A stretch of DNA of 64,000 nucleotides from DASSQJ01 sp963730165 (GCA_963730165.1 CAVSQS010000008.1:248001-312000); one strand, 5' to 3'; positions 7,336 to 16,705 are shown, numbered from the stretch's first letter. Program-made: numbers and translations. Notes: a model not told the origin generated them from the letters alone.

Positions 7336-8645
7336 CCTCACCCACCCCGTCGCGGCCTCGCCGTGTCGCCATGGTGACGGTGCACACCTCCCCGCTGGCC
7401 CAGCCCGGGACGGGCGACGCCGGGGGCATGAACGTCTACGTCCTCGAGGTCGCCCGCCAGCTCGCCCGGCGCGGCACGGCCGTCGACCTCTTCACCCGGA
7501 CCACGAGCGCGAGCCAGCGCGAGGTCGTCGAGGTCGAGCCCGGGGTCGTGGTCCGCCACGTGGCCGCCGGGCCGTACGAGGGACTGTCCAAGGAGGACCT
7601 CCCGGGGCAGCTGTGCGCCTTCGCGGCCGGGATGATGCGCGTGGCCGCGCACGCGCCCGTCGGGTACTACGACGTCGTCCACTCGCACTACTGGCTCTCC
7701 GGGCAGGTGGGGTGGCTCGCCGCCGACCGTCTGGGCGTGCCGCTCGTGCACACGATGCACACGATGGCCCGGGTCAAGAACCTCCACCTCGCCGACGGCG
7801 ACGACCCCGAGCCGGTCGGCCGGGAGATCGGCGAGGCCCAGGTCGTCGAGGCGGCCGACCGGCTCGTCGCGAACACCGACCGGGAGGCCCGCGAGCTCGT
7901 CGACCTCTACGACGCCGACCCGGCGCGGGTCGCCGTCGCCGAGCCCGGCGTCGACCTCGCGAGGTTCACCCCGGGCCCCCGGGCCGAGGCGCGCGCCGCG
8001 CTCGGCCTCCCGCTCGACGCGGTCCTCCTCCTGTTCGTCGGGCGGATCCAGCCGCACAAGGGCCCCGACGTGCTCGTCAAGGCCGCCGCCGAGCTCGCCC
8101 GTCGCCGCCCCGACCTGCGCGAGCGGCTCGTCGTCGGTGTGCTCGGCGGGGCGAGCGGCTCCGGGGTGCGCAGCCCGATGGGCCTGGACGCCCTCGCCGC
8201 GCAGCGCGGCATCGGTGACAACGTCAGGTTCGTCCCGCCGGTCGACCGGGCGACCCTGGCGCGGTGGTACCGGGCCGCCGACGTCGTGGCGGTGCCGTCG
8301 CACAGCGAGTCCTTCGGGCTCGTCGCGGTCGAGGCGCTGGCCTGCGGCACCCCCGTCGTCGCGTCCAACGTCGGGGGACTGCCGACCGCGGTCGGCGCGG
8401 CCGGGCTGCTCGTCGACGGCCACGACACGGCCGACTGGGCCACCGCCCTCGGCCGGGTCGTCCTCGACCCGCGCCGACGCGAGGCCCTCTCCCGCCGCGC
8501 CGCCGAGCACGCCGTCCGGTTCGGGTGGGCCCGCACGGCGGAGCGGCTCGAGGCGGTCTACGCAGGGGCCCTGGCCGGCCGCAAGGAGGTGTCGATCCAC
8601 GACGCGGAGCGGCTCATCGGCATCCCCCAGGCGGTGATCCCGTGA
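7332..8645 (+). CDS. mshA: D-inositol-3-phosphate glycosyltransferase MshA
   Basis: 437-residue GT4 glycosyltransferase that starts mycothiol synthesis by transferring GlcNAc from UDP-GlcNAc to inositol-3-phosphate. Signatures: VTVHTSPLAQPGTGDAGGMN at the N-terminus (substrate loop), DVVHSHYWLSG, VHTMHTMARVKN, FVGRIQPHKGPD at the start of the second Rossmann domain, and HSESFGLVAVEAL (the EX7E-type donor site) near residue 320. The start ATG overlaps the previous stop by 4 bases, and its own stop overlaps the next GTG. A mycothiol-dependent dehydrogenase at 21.5 kb shows that the thiol is used. Confidence 0.95.
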   Translation: MTSPTPSRPRRVAMVTVHTSPLAQPGTGDAGGMNVYVLEVARQLARRGTAVDLFTRTTSASQREVVEVEPGVVVRHVAAGPYEGLSKEDLPGQLCAFAAGMMRVAAHAPVGYYDVVHSHYWLSGQVGWLAADRLGVPLVHTMHTMARVKNLHLADGDDPEPVGREIGEAQVVEAADRLVANTDREARELVDLYDADPARVAVAEPGVDLARFTPGPRAEARAALGLPLDAVLLLFVGRIQPHKGPDVLVKAAAELARRRPDLRERLVVGVLGGASGSGVRSPMGLDALAAQRGIGDNVRFVPPVDRATLARWYRAADVVAVPSHSESFGLVAVEALACGTPVVASNVGGLPTAVGAAGLLVDGHDTADWATALGRVVLDPRRREALSRRAAEHAVRFGWARTAERLEAVYAGALAGRKEVSIHDAERLIGIPQAVIP

Positions 8646-9160
8646 GCGCGCGGGCCGAGCTCACGGAGACCGTCGAGGCGTTCCTCGTCGACTCCGGCCT
8701 GGAGTGGGAGGGTGGCGCCCGCGGCGGCGAGTTCGTCGTGACGCTGCCCGGGGAGAAGAAGCTCAAGACCGTCGTCTCGCTCGTCTGCGGCGAGAGCGCG
8801 CTGTCGGTCTCGGCCTTCGTCGTCCGCAACCCCGACGAGAACCACGGCGAGGTGTACCGCTTCCTGCTGAGCCGGAACCTGCGGCTCCCGGGCATCGCGT
8901 ACGCGGTCGACCGCTCCGGCGACGTCTTCGTCACCGGTCGGGTGCCGACGGCCGGGGTCGACGCCGAGTTCCTCGACCAGCTGCTCGGCGCCGTGCTCTC
9001 AGCGGCCGACGAGCCGTTCAACGAGCTGCTCGCGATGGGCTTCCTCGGCTCGATGAGGAAGGAGTGGGAGTGGCGGGTCTCGCGCGGCGAGAGCCTGCGC
9101 AACCTCGAGGCCTTCCGCTCCGTCCTCGAGCGACCCGGTGACCCGCCCCCGGCCGACTGA
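8642..9160 (+). CDS. YbjN domain-containing protein
   Basis: 172-residue protein with a YbjN fold (secretion-chaperone-like alpha/beta domain), including the GEVYRFLLSRNLRLPGIAYAVD region typical of actinobacterial members. It starts at GTG 8642, overlapping the mshA stop by 4 bases, and is followed by gpmA after 31 bases. The mshA-YbjN-gpm order is common in actinobacteria. Biochemical role unknown. Confidence 0.8.
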   Translation: MSARAELTETVEAFLVDSGLEWEGGARGGEFVVTLPGEKKLKTVVSLVCGESALSVSAFVVRNPDENHGEVYRFLLSRNLRLPGIAYAVDRSGDVFVTGRVPTAGVDAEFLDQLLGAVLSAADEPFNELLAMGFLGSMRKEWEWRVSRGESLRNLEAFRSVLERPGDPPPAD

Positions 9161-9179
9161 CCGCCCCCCGCGCGGTGGC

Positions 9180-9185
9180 TAGGCT
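9180..9185 (+). promoter_or_regulatory. -10 box (TAGGCT), probably leaderless
   Basis: TAGGCT ends 6 bases before the gpmA ATG and lies in the short gap after the YbjN gene. It gives gpmA its own leaderless transcript. Confidence 0.55.
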
Positions 9186-9191
9186 GGCGGC

Positions 9192-9932
9192 ATGACGGAG
9201 TACACGCTCATCCTCCTGCGCCACGGCGAGTCCGACTGGAACCAGAAGAACCTCTTCACCGGCTGGGTCGACGTCGACCTCACCGAGAAGGGCCGCGCCG
9301 AGGCGGTCCGGGGCGGGGAGCTGATGGAGGAGGCCGGCCTCCTGCCCGACGTCGTCCACACCTCCGTGCTGCGCCGCGCGATCACCACCGCCAACCTCGC
9401 GCTCGACGCGTGCGACCGGCACTGGATCCCGGTGCGCCGCAGCTGGCGTCTCAACGAGCGGCACTACGGCGCGCTGCAGGGTCTCGACAAGGCGGCGACC
9501 CGCGAGAAGTACGGAGACGAGCAGTTCATGCTCTGGCGCCGCAGCTTCGACACCCCGCCGCCGCCCATCGAGCGCGGCACCGAGTACGACCAGAGCGCCG
9601 ACCCGCGCTACGCCGGGGTCGACGTGCCGCTCACCGAGTGCCTCAAGGACGTCATCCCGCGGATGATGCCGTACTGGGAGCACGACATCCGGGCCGACCT
9701 CAGCGCCGGGAAGACCGTCCTGGTCACGGCACACGGCAACAGCCTGCGCGCCCTCGTCAAGCACCTCGACGGCATCAGCGACGAGGACATCCCCGGCCTC
9801 AACATCCCGACCGGGATGCCGCTCGTGTACCGGATCGGCGAGGACTTCATGCCCACCGGCCCCGGCGAGTACCTCGACCCCGAGGCGGCCGCGGCGGCCG
9901 CGGCCGCGGTCGCCGACCAGGGCAAGCGCTGA
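9192..9932 (+). CDS. gpmA: 2,3-bisphosphoglycerate-dependent phosphoglycerate mutase
   Basis: 246-residue glycolytic enzyme interconverting 3- and 2-phosphoglycerate. The catalytic LLRHGESDWN motif carries the phosphohistidine at about residue 12, RHYGALQGLDK follows near residue 90, and VTAHGNSLRAL near residue 180 holds the second active-site histidine. The last ~20 residues are an alanine-rich tail encoded by a gcggccgcggc repeat, probably flexible. It converges on the next gene with 19 bases between stops. Confidence 0.95.
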   Translation: MTEYTLILLRHGESDWNQKNLFTGWVDVDLTEKGRAEAVRGGELMEEAGLLPDVVHTSVLRRAITTANLALDACDRHWIPVRRSWRLNERHYGALQGLDKAATREKYGDEQFMLWRRSFDTPPPPIERGTEYDQSADPRYAGVDVPLTECLKDVIPRMMPYWEHDIRADLSAGKTVLVTAHGNSLRALVKHLDGISDEDIPGLNIPTGMPLVYRIGEDFMPTGPGEYLDPEAAAAAAAAVADQGKR

Positions 9933-9951
9933 CCCTGCGCACGCCGGGCGG

Positions 9952-11928
9952 TCAGTAGGAGGCCGTGAGGTCGAGCAGCGCCCGCCCCCGCGGTGGGACG
10001 TCGGAGTACGTCTTGGTCCCGTCGGCGTCCCAGAGCACGAGCCGGTAGGTGCCGGCGTCCTGCCCGTTGACGACCGGGACGACCGCCGTGTCGCCCTTGA
10101 GTGGCACGACCTTCGAGAGCGGGTACGCGGCGGGTTGGGTGGCGAGCAGCTGGCACTGCGCCGCCCCGGGGGCGACGACGAGGAACCGCGTCGTGCGGGG
10201 CGGGATGACGTCGAGCCGGCGCACCAGCGGCGCGCCCGCGCGACGGGCCGGCAGCACCCGGGGCGTGCCGACGAGGGCGCCCCGGCCCGAGCGGCCGTCG
10301 TCGACGACGTGCAGGGTGCGGACGAGCGCGCCGTCCGGGGTCGTCGTGAGGATGACCCGCACCCGCCCGTCGGCACCGAGGGCCGAGAGGGCCCCGGCGT
10401 CGAGGACGCTCCCGTCGACCGGCGAGTCGACGACGACCTCGGAGCGCAGCTCGCCGACCGGGATCCCCGTCGCGGCGGCGATGACCGCCGCTGCGGCGGC
10501 GCTGGGGTCGAGCCCGGTCGTCCGGACGGGGGAGGTGCCGGCGACGGGCCCGTCGTAGCCGCCGCACTGCAGCCGCGCGGCCGTGCCGGCGGGACCGTCC
10601 AGGCGCAGTGCTCCCACGCCGCCGTCGAGGCGCAGCAGCGTCCAGGTCCGCTCGACACTGCCGTTCGGCGTCGGGTGGACCACCGGGCTCCACGTCGCGG
10701 CGCCGACGGTGGGCCGGGCGAGGACGAGCAGGAGGGAGCCCTCCTCGTCCGCGGCGGAGGTGGTGGCCGCGCCGGGTGCGCCGGGCTCGCTGTCGACGCC
10801 GACGACGACCATCCGGGTCGAGCGTGCCCCCGCCGACCCGGCGCGGGGCGCCGGCACCGTGAGGGCGACCACGTCGGGGACACCGTCGGTCCGGTCGAGG
10901 GCGAGGGGCACCCGCGAGAGCCGCTCGACGGGGGCGCCCGCCGCGCCGGTCCAGACGGCGAGCGCGGTGCCCGGGCCGGCCTGGTTCGGCCGGTCGAGGA
11001 GCGCGGCGACGGCGATGCGCACGGGGCCGACGTCCTCGGCGAAGAGCAGCCGGGCGCCGGGGCCCCCGTCGGTGATGACGAGGGCCAGGATGCCGGTGTC
11101 ACCCGCGAGGGAGCCGCGCGGAGGCCACTGCGTCGTCGAGTCCCACACCGCGTCGGTGTTCCCCACCGGCCGGGGCGCCTCCGCCGTCGTCGTGTCGCCG
11201 GCATCTCCGGCGGCGGTGTCGCGCAGCAGCCACCACCCGAGGCCCCCGGCGGCCACGAGGGCGGCGCCGCCGGTGAGCACGGAGCGGCGCCGGACCCCCC
11301 GGGTGCGCTCGGCGACGAGGGCGGCGGGGTCCGGCGGGTCGGGCGAGGCGGCTGCGAGGGCGTCGAGCGCGTCGGTGAGGTCGCGCTCGAGACGCCAGTC
11401 GGCCGGCTCCAGCCCCTCGGCGGCGAGGGCGGCGCGGTGCGCGGAGACCAGCCGGGACCGGGCGTCGGACAGGAGGCTCGCGAGCCGGTCGGCCGGCACG
11501 CCGGCGAGCGCCGCCACCTCGGCGTCGTCGCAACCCCAGATGGCGCCGGCGGCGAGCGCCGCCCGTACCACGGCGTGCTCGTGGCGCACCGTGTCGATGA
11601 GCGCGGCCGCGACCACCGGGTCGCCCACCGTGCCCCCGGCCGCCGGCGGGTCCGCTGCTGGGGCGAGCGGCAGGTCCGTCGCCTCCACGCGAGGGCCATC
11701 CGCGCCGAGCGCTCCGAGGCCCTTGAGCAGCGCGGCCCGGGCGGCCCGGGTCGGCGATCCCTCGTCGAGCGCGTCGTCCCATCGCTCGCCGAGACGGGCC
11801 AGGGTGGTGGCCGTCACCTCGCGCGCGGTGTCGGCGTCCGGGGCGGCCACGAGCGCGACGGCCTCGAGGTCGGGCCACCGGGCCGCGACGAAGCCGCTGA
11901 AGTCGTCGTCGACCGCGAGCGTCACCAC
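9952..11928 (-). CDS. Sigma-factor-like cytoplasmic domain fused to membrane anchor and outer domain (paralogue 1)
   Basis: 658 residues in three parts. Residues ~1-170 resemble an ECF sigma factor: an N-terminal FVAARWPDLEAVALVA segment like region 2 of SigE-type factors, and a helix-turn-helix-like stretch DDAEVAALAGVPADRLASLL like region 4. A basic stretch is followed by a membrane segment at about residues 220-240. The remaining ~410 residues would lie outside the cell and end in PRGRALLDL. The HTH is probably degenerate. The neighbouring gene at 11983 has the same plan and shares WPPRGSLA, PTP-GSVER and YDGP motifs, so the pair arose by tandem duplication. GTG start at 11928 (or 11925). 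I do not know a described family with this architecture. Confidence 0.6.
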   Translation of the reverse strand: MVTLAVDDDFSGFVAARWPDLEAVALVAAPDADTAREVTATTLARLGERWDDALDEGSPTRAARAALLKGLGALGADGPRVEATDLPLAPAADPPAAGGTVGDPVVAAALIDTVRHEHAVVRAALAAGAIWGCDDAEVAALAGVPADRLASLLSDARSRLVSAHRAALAAEGLEPADWRLERDLTDALDALAAASPDPPDPAALVAERTRGVRRRSVLTGGAALVAAGGLGWWLLRDTAAGDAGDTTTAEAPRPVGNTDAVWDSTTQWPPRGSLAGDTGILALVITDGGPGARLLFAEDVGPVRIAVAALLDRPNQAGPGTALAVWTGAAGAPVERLSRVPLALDRTDGVPDVVALTVPAPRAGSAGARSTRMVVVGVDSEPGAPGAATTSAADEEGSLLLVLARPTVGAATWSPVVHPTPNGSVERTWTLLRLDGGVGALRLDGPAGTAARLQCGGYDGPVAGTSPVRTTGLDPSAAAAAVIAAATGIPVGELRSEVVVDSPVDGSVLDAGALSALGADGRVRVILTTTPDGALVRTLHVVDDGRSGRGALVGTPRVLPARRAGAPLVRRLDVIPPRTTRFLVVAPGAAQCQLLATQPAAYPLSKVVPLKGDTAVVPVVNGQDAGTYRLVLWDADGTKTYSDVPPRGRALLDLTASY

Positions 11929-11982
11929 CTCAGTCTCACCCGGCGGCCGCCATCGGTGGGAGACCTTCGACGGCCCGAGCGG

Positions 11983-13878
11983 TCAGGAGAACCCGTCGCC
12001 GAGGTCGAACACGTCCTCCCCGGCGGGCGGGACCTGGTCGTACACCGTGTGTCCGCGGCCGTCGCGGAGGCGGACGCGGTAGGCCGGTTCGGTGTCGACG
12101 GGTGGGGCCGTCACGACGGCGGAGTGCCCGTTCAGGGGTACCCGCACCGAGGCCGGCGCACCTCCCGGGGCGGCGTCCATCAGCTGGACCGTGGCGGCGT
12201 CGCCGGGGACGAGGACGAGGTAGGTGCCCTCGTCGCGGCTCCAGTCGTCGATGCGGAGGACGACCGGTGCCTCCGCATCCGCCGACGCCACCACGACCAT
12301 CGGGCGGCCGTCGACGACGTCCTCCACGCCGCCGCGCTCCACCGCGACGTGCGCGGTGCGGACCACCGCCCCGTCGGGCGTCGTGACCGTGACGATGTCG
12401 GCGGTCAGTGGTGCGTCCCCGACCCGGTAGGGCGTCCCCGGCACCGGGCCCACGGGGAAGCGGATCCGTCGCGTGCCCAGGCGGGAGACGGGTGTCCCGG
12501 TCAGGTCCGCGACGATCCGAGCCGCGCGCACCTCCGGGTCCTCGTCGTAGTCCGGCCCCCAGTCGGCCGGCCGGGGGAGCGGGCCGTCGTAGTCCCCGCA
12601 GGCGATCCGGGTCGCGATGCCCGGGTGCCCGCCGACCAGAGCGGAGCCGACCCCGTCGGTGAGCGCGATCGTCGTCGCGTCTCGCTCGACCGAGCCCTGC
12701 GGGGTGGGCCGGACGTGCGTCGAGAACGAGGCGCTGCTGGAGGCCCGCGGTGCCATCGCGAGGATGACGCAGTCGTCGCCGCGGGGGACCGCGACGGCCA
12801 CCGCCGTCGTGCTCCCGAAGAGCCAGGGCGGAGAGACCTGCAGCTGGCTCAGCAGCTCGATGTCGGTTCCGGAGCCTCCGGAGAGGACCCAGAGGTCGGC
12901 GCCGGTGTCGTCGGGCCGGCGGGTCCCGACGACGATCCGCACGTCGTGGTCCTCGCCGGCGTAGAGCAGCCGCGTGTCGGCAGGGGCACGGTCCTCGATC
13001 GCGGAGAGGACGACGGGGTCGGACGCGAGCGACCCCCGTGGAGGCCACCTGCTCAGGGCGAGCCAGGTGGGGTCGTCTGGAGCGGGGAGCGCCGTCGGCG
13101 AGGCGTGCGGCCCCGGTGACGGCGTCGGCCGGCCCCACGTGAGCCAGCCGAGCGCCCCGGCCCCGGCCAGCGCAGCGCCCCCGGCGAGGACGGCCCGCCG
13201 CCGTACCCGGCGCCGCGCGGTCGTGGCGAGCGCGGCCAGCTCGTCGGCGCCCGGGGCGGGCGGGGACGTCTGCGCCATCCGTGCCAGGAGCAGGTCGAGG
13301 TCGTCGTCGACCCCCTCCGGGTCCGGGGGCAGCCCCTCCGCCTCGCGGGCGGCGGCGTGGGCGGTGGCCAGCCGTCCGCGCGCGGACGTCGTGGCGTGCA
13401 CGAGTCCGGCGCCCGCCCGGCCGGCGAGTGCCGTGACCTGCTCGACCGGTGTCCGCCACGACCGGGTCGCGGCCAGGGCGGCACGCACGAGCGGCGGCTC
13501 GTCGGCGAGCGTCTCGAGCAGCGCGAGCGGGCCGGGTCCGGCGGCGTCGGCGGCGGTGCGCAGCGCGGGGTCGACCTCGGTGGGCGCGCTCTCCCTCGGC
13601 CCGGCACGGCCCCGGCCCCACCGACCGAGCTCGGCGAGCAGCACCCGCTGCGCCTCGACCGTCGGCCGGCCGTCCTCGGTGGCGGTCCTCCACCGCCGGC
13701 GGAGCTGCCCGAGCGTCCTGGAGGTCACGGCCCGGGCGCCGACGAGGTCGAGGGTGGCCGCCACCGCTACCGCCTCGAGGTCGGGCCACCGGGCGAGGGC
13801 GAACTGCTCGAACCCGTCGTCGGGCGCGCCGTCCGGCCCGCGCCGCACGACGGCTCCAGGGCCCGCCCCCGTCGTCAC
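11983..13878 (-). CDS. Sigma-factor-like domain, membrane anchor and outer domain (paralogue 2)
   Basis: 631 residues, the upstream partner of the gene at 9952. The cytoplasmic part begins FEQFALARWPDLEAVAVAAT (region-2-like) and has RTPVEQVTALAGRAGAGLVH in the place of the region-4 HTH, where it looks more degenerate than in paralogue 1. RRRVRRR precedes the membrane segment (AVLAGGAALAGAGALGWL) near residue 225. The outer domain shares WPPRGSLA, RPTPQGSVER and YDGPLPRP with its neighbour and ends in GEDVFDLGDG. GTG start at 13878; 54 bases separate the two genes, probably one transcript. Membrane-tethered sigma-like sensor is an inference. Confidence 0.6.
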   Translation of the reverse strand: MTTGAGPGAVVRRGPDGAPDDGFEQFALARWPDLEAVAVAATLDLVGARAVTSRTLGQLRRRWRTATEDGRPTVEAQRVLLAELGRWGRGRAGPRESAPTEVDPALRTAADAAGPGPLALLETLADEPPLVRAALAATRSWRTPVEQVTALAGRAGAGLVHATTSARGRLATAHAAAREAEGLPPDPEGVDDDLDLLLARMAQTSPPAPGADELAALATTARRRVRRRAVLAGGAALAGAGALGWLTWGRPTPSPGPHASPTALPAPDDPTWLALSRWPPRGSLASDPVVLSAIEDRAPADTRLLYAGEDHDVRIVVGTRRPDDTGADLWVLSGGSGTDIELLSQLQVSPPWLFGSTTAVAVAVPRGDDCVILAMAPRASSSASFSTHVRPTPQGSVERDATTIALTDGVGSALVGGHPGIATRIACGDYDGPLPRPADWGPDYDEDPEVRAARIVADLTGTPVSRLGTRRIRFPVGPVPGTPYRVGDAPLTADIVTVTTPDGAVVRTAHVAVERGGVEDVVDGRPMVVVASADAEAPVVLRIDDWSRDEGTYLVLVPGDAATVQLMDAAPGGAPASVRVPLNGHSAVVTAPPVDTEPAYRVRLRDGRGHTVYDQVPPAGEDVFDLGDGFS

Positions 13879-13918
13879 GCGGCCCAGTGTGCCGCACGGG
13901 TGGCCGGGCCACGGAAGG

Positions 13919-14605
13919 TCAGCTCGTGGCGTCCTCGGCGTCCTCGTGGTCGGACTCGGACTCGGGGGTCCACTCGCCCGTGACGATCCAGACGACCCGC
14001 TCGGCGATCGACACGGCGTGGTCGGCGAACCGCTCGTAGTACCGGCCGAGGAGGGTGATGTCGACGGCCGCCTCGGTCCCGTGCGGCCAGTCGGGACGGG
14101 TGACGCTGGCGAAGAGCTGGCGGTGCAGCTCGTCCATCTCGTCGTCGTCGCGGGCCAGCTCGCGGGCGGCGTCGACGTCGCGGGCGGCGATGATCGAGCC
14201 GGCCTTCTCGACGATCCGCTCGGCCACCTGCCCCATCTCGCGGAAGGTGCCGCGCAGCTCGGCGGGGACGGCCGACTCGGGGAAGCGCAGGCGGGCGACC
14301 TTCGCGACGTGCCGGGCGAGGTCGCCCATCCGCTCGATGTCGCTGCTCATCCGCATGCTCGTGACGACGACCCGCAGGTCGGTGGCGACGGGCTGCTGGA
14401 GCGCGATGACGTCGAACGACATCAGGTCCAGCTGTTCGCGCCGGGCGTCGAGCTCGGCGTCCGCGGTGATGACCGAGTCGGCGAGCTGGACGTCGGCGTC
14501 GAGCAGGGCCGTCGTCGCACGCGACATCGCCGAGGCGGCGAGGTGGGTCATCTCGACGAGGCTCTGGGCGATCCGGTCGAGCTCGGCGTGGTAGGCCTTG
14601 CGCAT
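13919..14605 (-). CDS. phoU: Phosphate signalling regulator PhoU
   Basis: 228-residue all-helical protein with two PhoU repeats. The first holds SFDVIALQQPVATDLR and RMSSDIERMGDLARHVAKVA; the second holds LLGRYYERFADHAVSIAERV. The acidic E/D-x-x-x-D metal-binding motifs are visible in both. PhoU links the Pst transporter to the phosphate histidine kinase and silences it when phosphate is plentiful. It is divergent from senX3-regX3, the expected partners. No pst genes are in the window. The ATG at 14605 gives the conserved MRKAYH start; a GTG lies 3 bases upstream. Confidence 0.93.
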   Translation of the reverse strand: MRKAYHAELDRIAQSLVEMTHLAASAMSRATTALLDADVQLADSVITADAELDARREQLDLMSFDVIALQQPVATDLRVVVTSMRMSSDIERMGDLARHVAKVARLRFPESAVPAELRGTFREMGQVAERIVEKAGSIIAARDVDAARELARDDDEMDELHRQLFASVTRPDWPHGTEAAVDITLLGRYYERFADHAVSIAERVVWIVTGEWTPESESDHEDAEDATS

Positions 14606-14812
14606 CACGATGGTGGGGTCCTCGAGGTGGTCGGGCCGGCGAGGTGGTCGCCGGGGGACGGGCTCGGGGCGCGCGGTGCCGCGTCGGGGCGCGCCCGGCC
14701 ACCCGGAACTGTGTCACCCGGTGGTGAACCGGCGGAACACCCGAGGTGAACATTCGGGATGCCGTGAGCGCGTCCGGGTCGCGCGGCGTCCGTCGTACCC
14801 GTGGGACCACCG

Positions 14813-14818
14813 TACGCT
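14813..14818 (+). promoter_or_regulatory. -10 box (TACGCT), probably leaderless
   Basis: TACGCT ends 7 bases before the senX3 GTG. The 220-bp phoU-senX3 gap otherwise shows no clear operator to me. Confidence 0.5.
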
Positions 14819-14825
14819 GGTCGGC

Positions 14826-16016
14826 GTGGATGCGACGATCGCAGCGGTGCTCGGCGGGGCGGTCGGCCTCGTCATCGGTGCCGTCGGCGTGGCCGCCGGC
14901 CGGTGGTCGGAGCGCAGCCTGCGCGAGGAGCCCCCTCCGGGCGCTCGCGAGATGCCGTCGGGGGTCGGCGACGTTCTCTCGGTGCTGCGGTCGGTCGCCA
15001 TCGTCCTCGACGGGTCCGACGCGGTCGTCAACAACTCCGCCAACGCGGTGAGCCTCGGCCTGGTCCGCCACGGCGAGCTGGTCCACCAGGAGCTGCGCCA
15101 CCTCGCGCGGCAGGTGCGCCGTGACGGCGTCATCCGAGAGGCCGAGCTCGAGCTCCCCCGCGGGCCGAACCCCGATGCCAGTGTCGTCATGCGCGTGCGC
15201 GTGGCGCCCCTCGGCGTCTCGCACGTCCTGCTCCTCGCCGAGGACCACACGCACGCCCGGCGGGTCGAGGAGGTGCGCCGGGACTTCGTCGCCAACGTCT
15301 CCCACGAGCTGAAGACGCCGGTCGGCGGCATCTCCCTGCTCGCCGAGGCCGTCCTCGACGCCAAGGACGACCCGGAGGCCGTCGCCCGCTTCGCCGAGCG
15401 GATCCGGGTCGAGTCCACCCGCCTGGGCCGGCTCGTCCAGGAGATCGTCGACCTCTCCCGGCTCCAGGTGGCCGACAGCCTCCACGAGCCCCACCTCGTC
15501 GACCTCGCCGACGTCGTCGCCGAGGCCGTCGACCGGGTGCGCATCGCCGCCGAGGCCAAGTCGATCGAGATCGCCGTGGCCGTCGACGACGGCCTGCGCG
15601 TCTTCGGCGACCCCGACCTGCTCACGACGGCCGTGGCCAACCTGCTCTCCAACGCCGTCAACTACAGCGACGCCGAGACCCGGGTCGGGGTGGGTGGCCG
15701 GCGCGTCGGTGAGGTCGTCGAGGTGTCCGTCACCGACCAGGGGCAGGGCATCCCGCCCGCTGACCAGGAGCGGATCTTCGAGCGGTTCTACCGCGTCGAC
15801 GCGGCACGCTCACGGGCAACCGGGGGCACCGGCCTCGGGCTGGCGATCGTCAAGCACATCTGCGCCAACCACGGCGGCGACGTCACCGTCTGGAGCGAGG
15901 AGGGGCGCGGCTCCACGTTCACGATGAGGCTCCCCGCCGCCGCGGACCGCTCGGCCGACGCCTCCACCGCCGACCCCGTCCCCGGGCCACCCGCCCGAGA
16001 GGAGAGCACCGCATGA
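14826..16016 (+). CDS. senX3: Phosphate-sensing histidine kinase SenX3
   Basis: 396-residue sensor kinase. A single hydrophobic N-terminal segment (residues ~3-25) is followed by a PAS-like sensor region (~55-140), the dimerisation/phospho-acceptor helix VANVSHELKTPVGG near residue 160, and a HATPase domain with NLLSNAVNYS (N box), DQGQGIP (G1) and GGTGLGLAIVKH (G2). It autophosphorylates on the histidine when phosphate is low and passes the phosphate to RegX3. It overlaps regX3 by 4 bases (ATGA) and faces phoU. Confidence 0.93.
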   Translation: MDATIAAVLGGAVGLVIGAVGVAAGRWSERSLREEPPPGAREMPSGVGDVLSVLRSVAIVLDGSDAVVNNSANAVSLGLVRHGELVHQELRHLARQVRRDGVIREAELELPRGPNPDASVVMRVRVAPLGVSHVLLLAEDHTHARRVEEVRRDFVANVSHELKTPVGGISLLAEAVLDAKDDPEAVARFAERIRVESTRLGRLVQEIVDLSRLQVADSLHEPHLVDLADVVAEAVDRVRIAAEAKSIEIAVAVDDGLRVFGDPDLLTTAVANLLSNAVNYSDAETRVGVGGRRVGEVVEVSVTDQGQGIPPADQERIFERFYRVDAARSRATGGTGLGLAIVKHICANHGGDVTVWSEEGRGSTFTMRLPAAADRSADASTADPVPGPPAREESTA

Positions 16017-16693
16017 CCCGCATCCTGATCGTCGAGGACGAGGAGTCCTTCTCCGACCCGCTCTCGTACCTGCTGAGCAAGGAGGGGTACGAGGTGTCGG
16101 TGGCCGACAACGGGAACGACGCGCTCACCGAGTTCGACGCGGCCGGGGCCGACCTCGTCCTCCTCGACCTCATGCTGCCCGGGCTCTCGGGCGTCGACGT
16201 GTGCCGCGCGCTGCGCCAGCGCTCGAACGTCCCGGTCATCATGCTGACGGCCAAGGACAGCGAGGTCGACAAGGTCGTGGGCCTCGAGCTCGGTGCCGAC
16301 GACTACGTGACCAAGCCGTACTCCTCGCGCGAGCTGCTCGCCCGCATCAAGGCGGTGCTGCGGCGCCTGTCCGAGCCCGAGGAGCTGCTGCCGACGACCC
16401 TCGAGGCCGGACCGGTGCGGATGGACGTCGAGCGTCACGTCGTCACGGTGCGCGGGACGCAGGTGTCCCTCCCGCTCAAGGAGTTCGAGCTGCTCGAGCT
16501 GCTGCTGCGCAACACCGGCCGGGTGCTGACGCGCGGGCAGCTCATCGACCGGGTGTGGGGCAGCGACTACGTCGGCGACACCAAGACCCTCGACGTCCAC
16601 ATCAAGCGGCTCCGGGCGAAGGTGGAGGCCGATCCCGGCAACCCGGTCAACATCCTCACCGTGCGGGGACTCGGCTACAAGTTCGAGGGCTGA
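16013..16693 (+). CDS. regX3: Phosphate response regulator RegX3
   Basis: 226-residue OmpR/PhoB-type regulator. The receiver domain (~1-115) has the acidic pocket (VEDEES), the phospho-acceptor aspartate in LVLLDLMLPG near residue 51 and the lysine of MLTAKDSEVD. The winged-helix DNA-binding domain (~125-226) has FELLELLLRNTGRVLTRGQL and ends LTVRGLGYKFEG. As SenX3's partner it activates phosphate uptake genes. Confidence 0.94.
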   Translation: MTRILIVEDEESFSDPLSYLLSKEGYEVSVADNGNDALTEFDAAGADLVLLDLMLPGLSGVDVCRALRQRSNVPVIMLTAKDSEVDKVVGLELGADDYVTKPYSSRELLARIKAVLRRLSEPEELLPTTLEAGPVRMDVERHVVTVRGTQVSLPLKEFELLELLLRNTGRVLTRGQLIDRVWGSDYVGDTKTLDVHIKRLRAKVEADPGNPVNILTVRGLGYKFEG

Positions 16694-16705
16694 GCGGGCG
16701 GAGCT

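Noticed and set aside
10135..13119. 994-residue ORF on the + strand
   Set aside because: It runs antisense through the two sigma-like genes, is built of Arg/Gly/Ala/Asp repeats typical of GC-rich shadow frames, and crosses both genes without domain content.
14606..14825. Pho-box repeats between phoU and senX3
   Set aside because: I could not see convincing direct repeats in this gap, so none is called.
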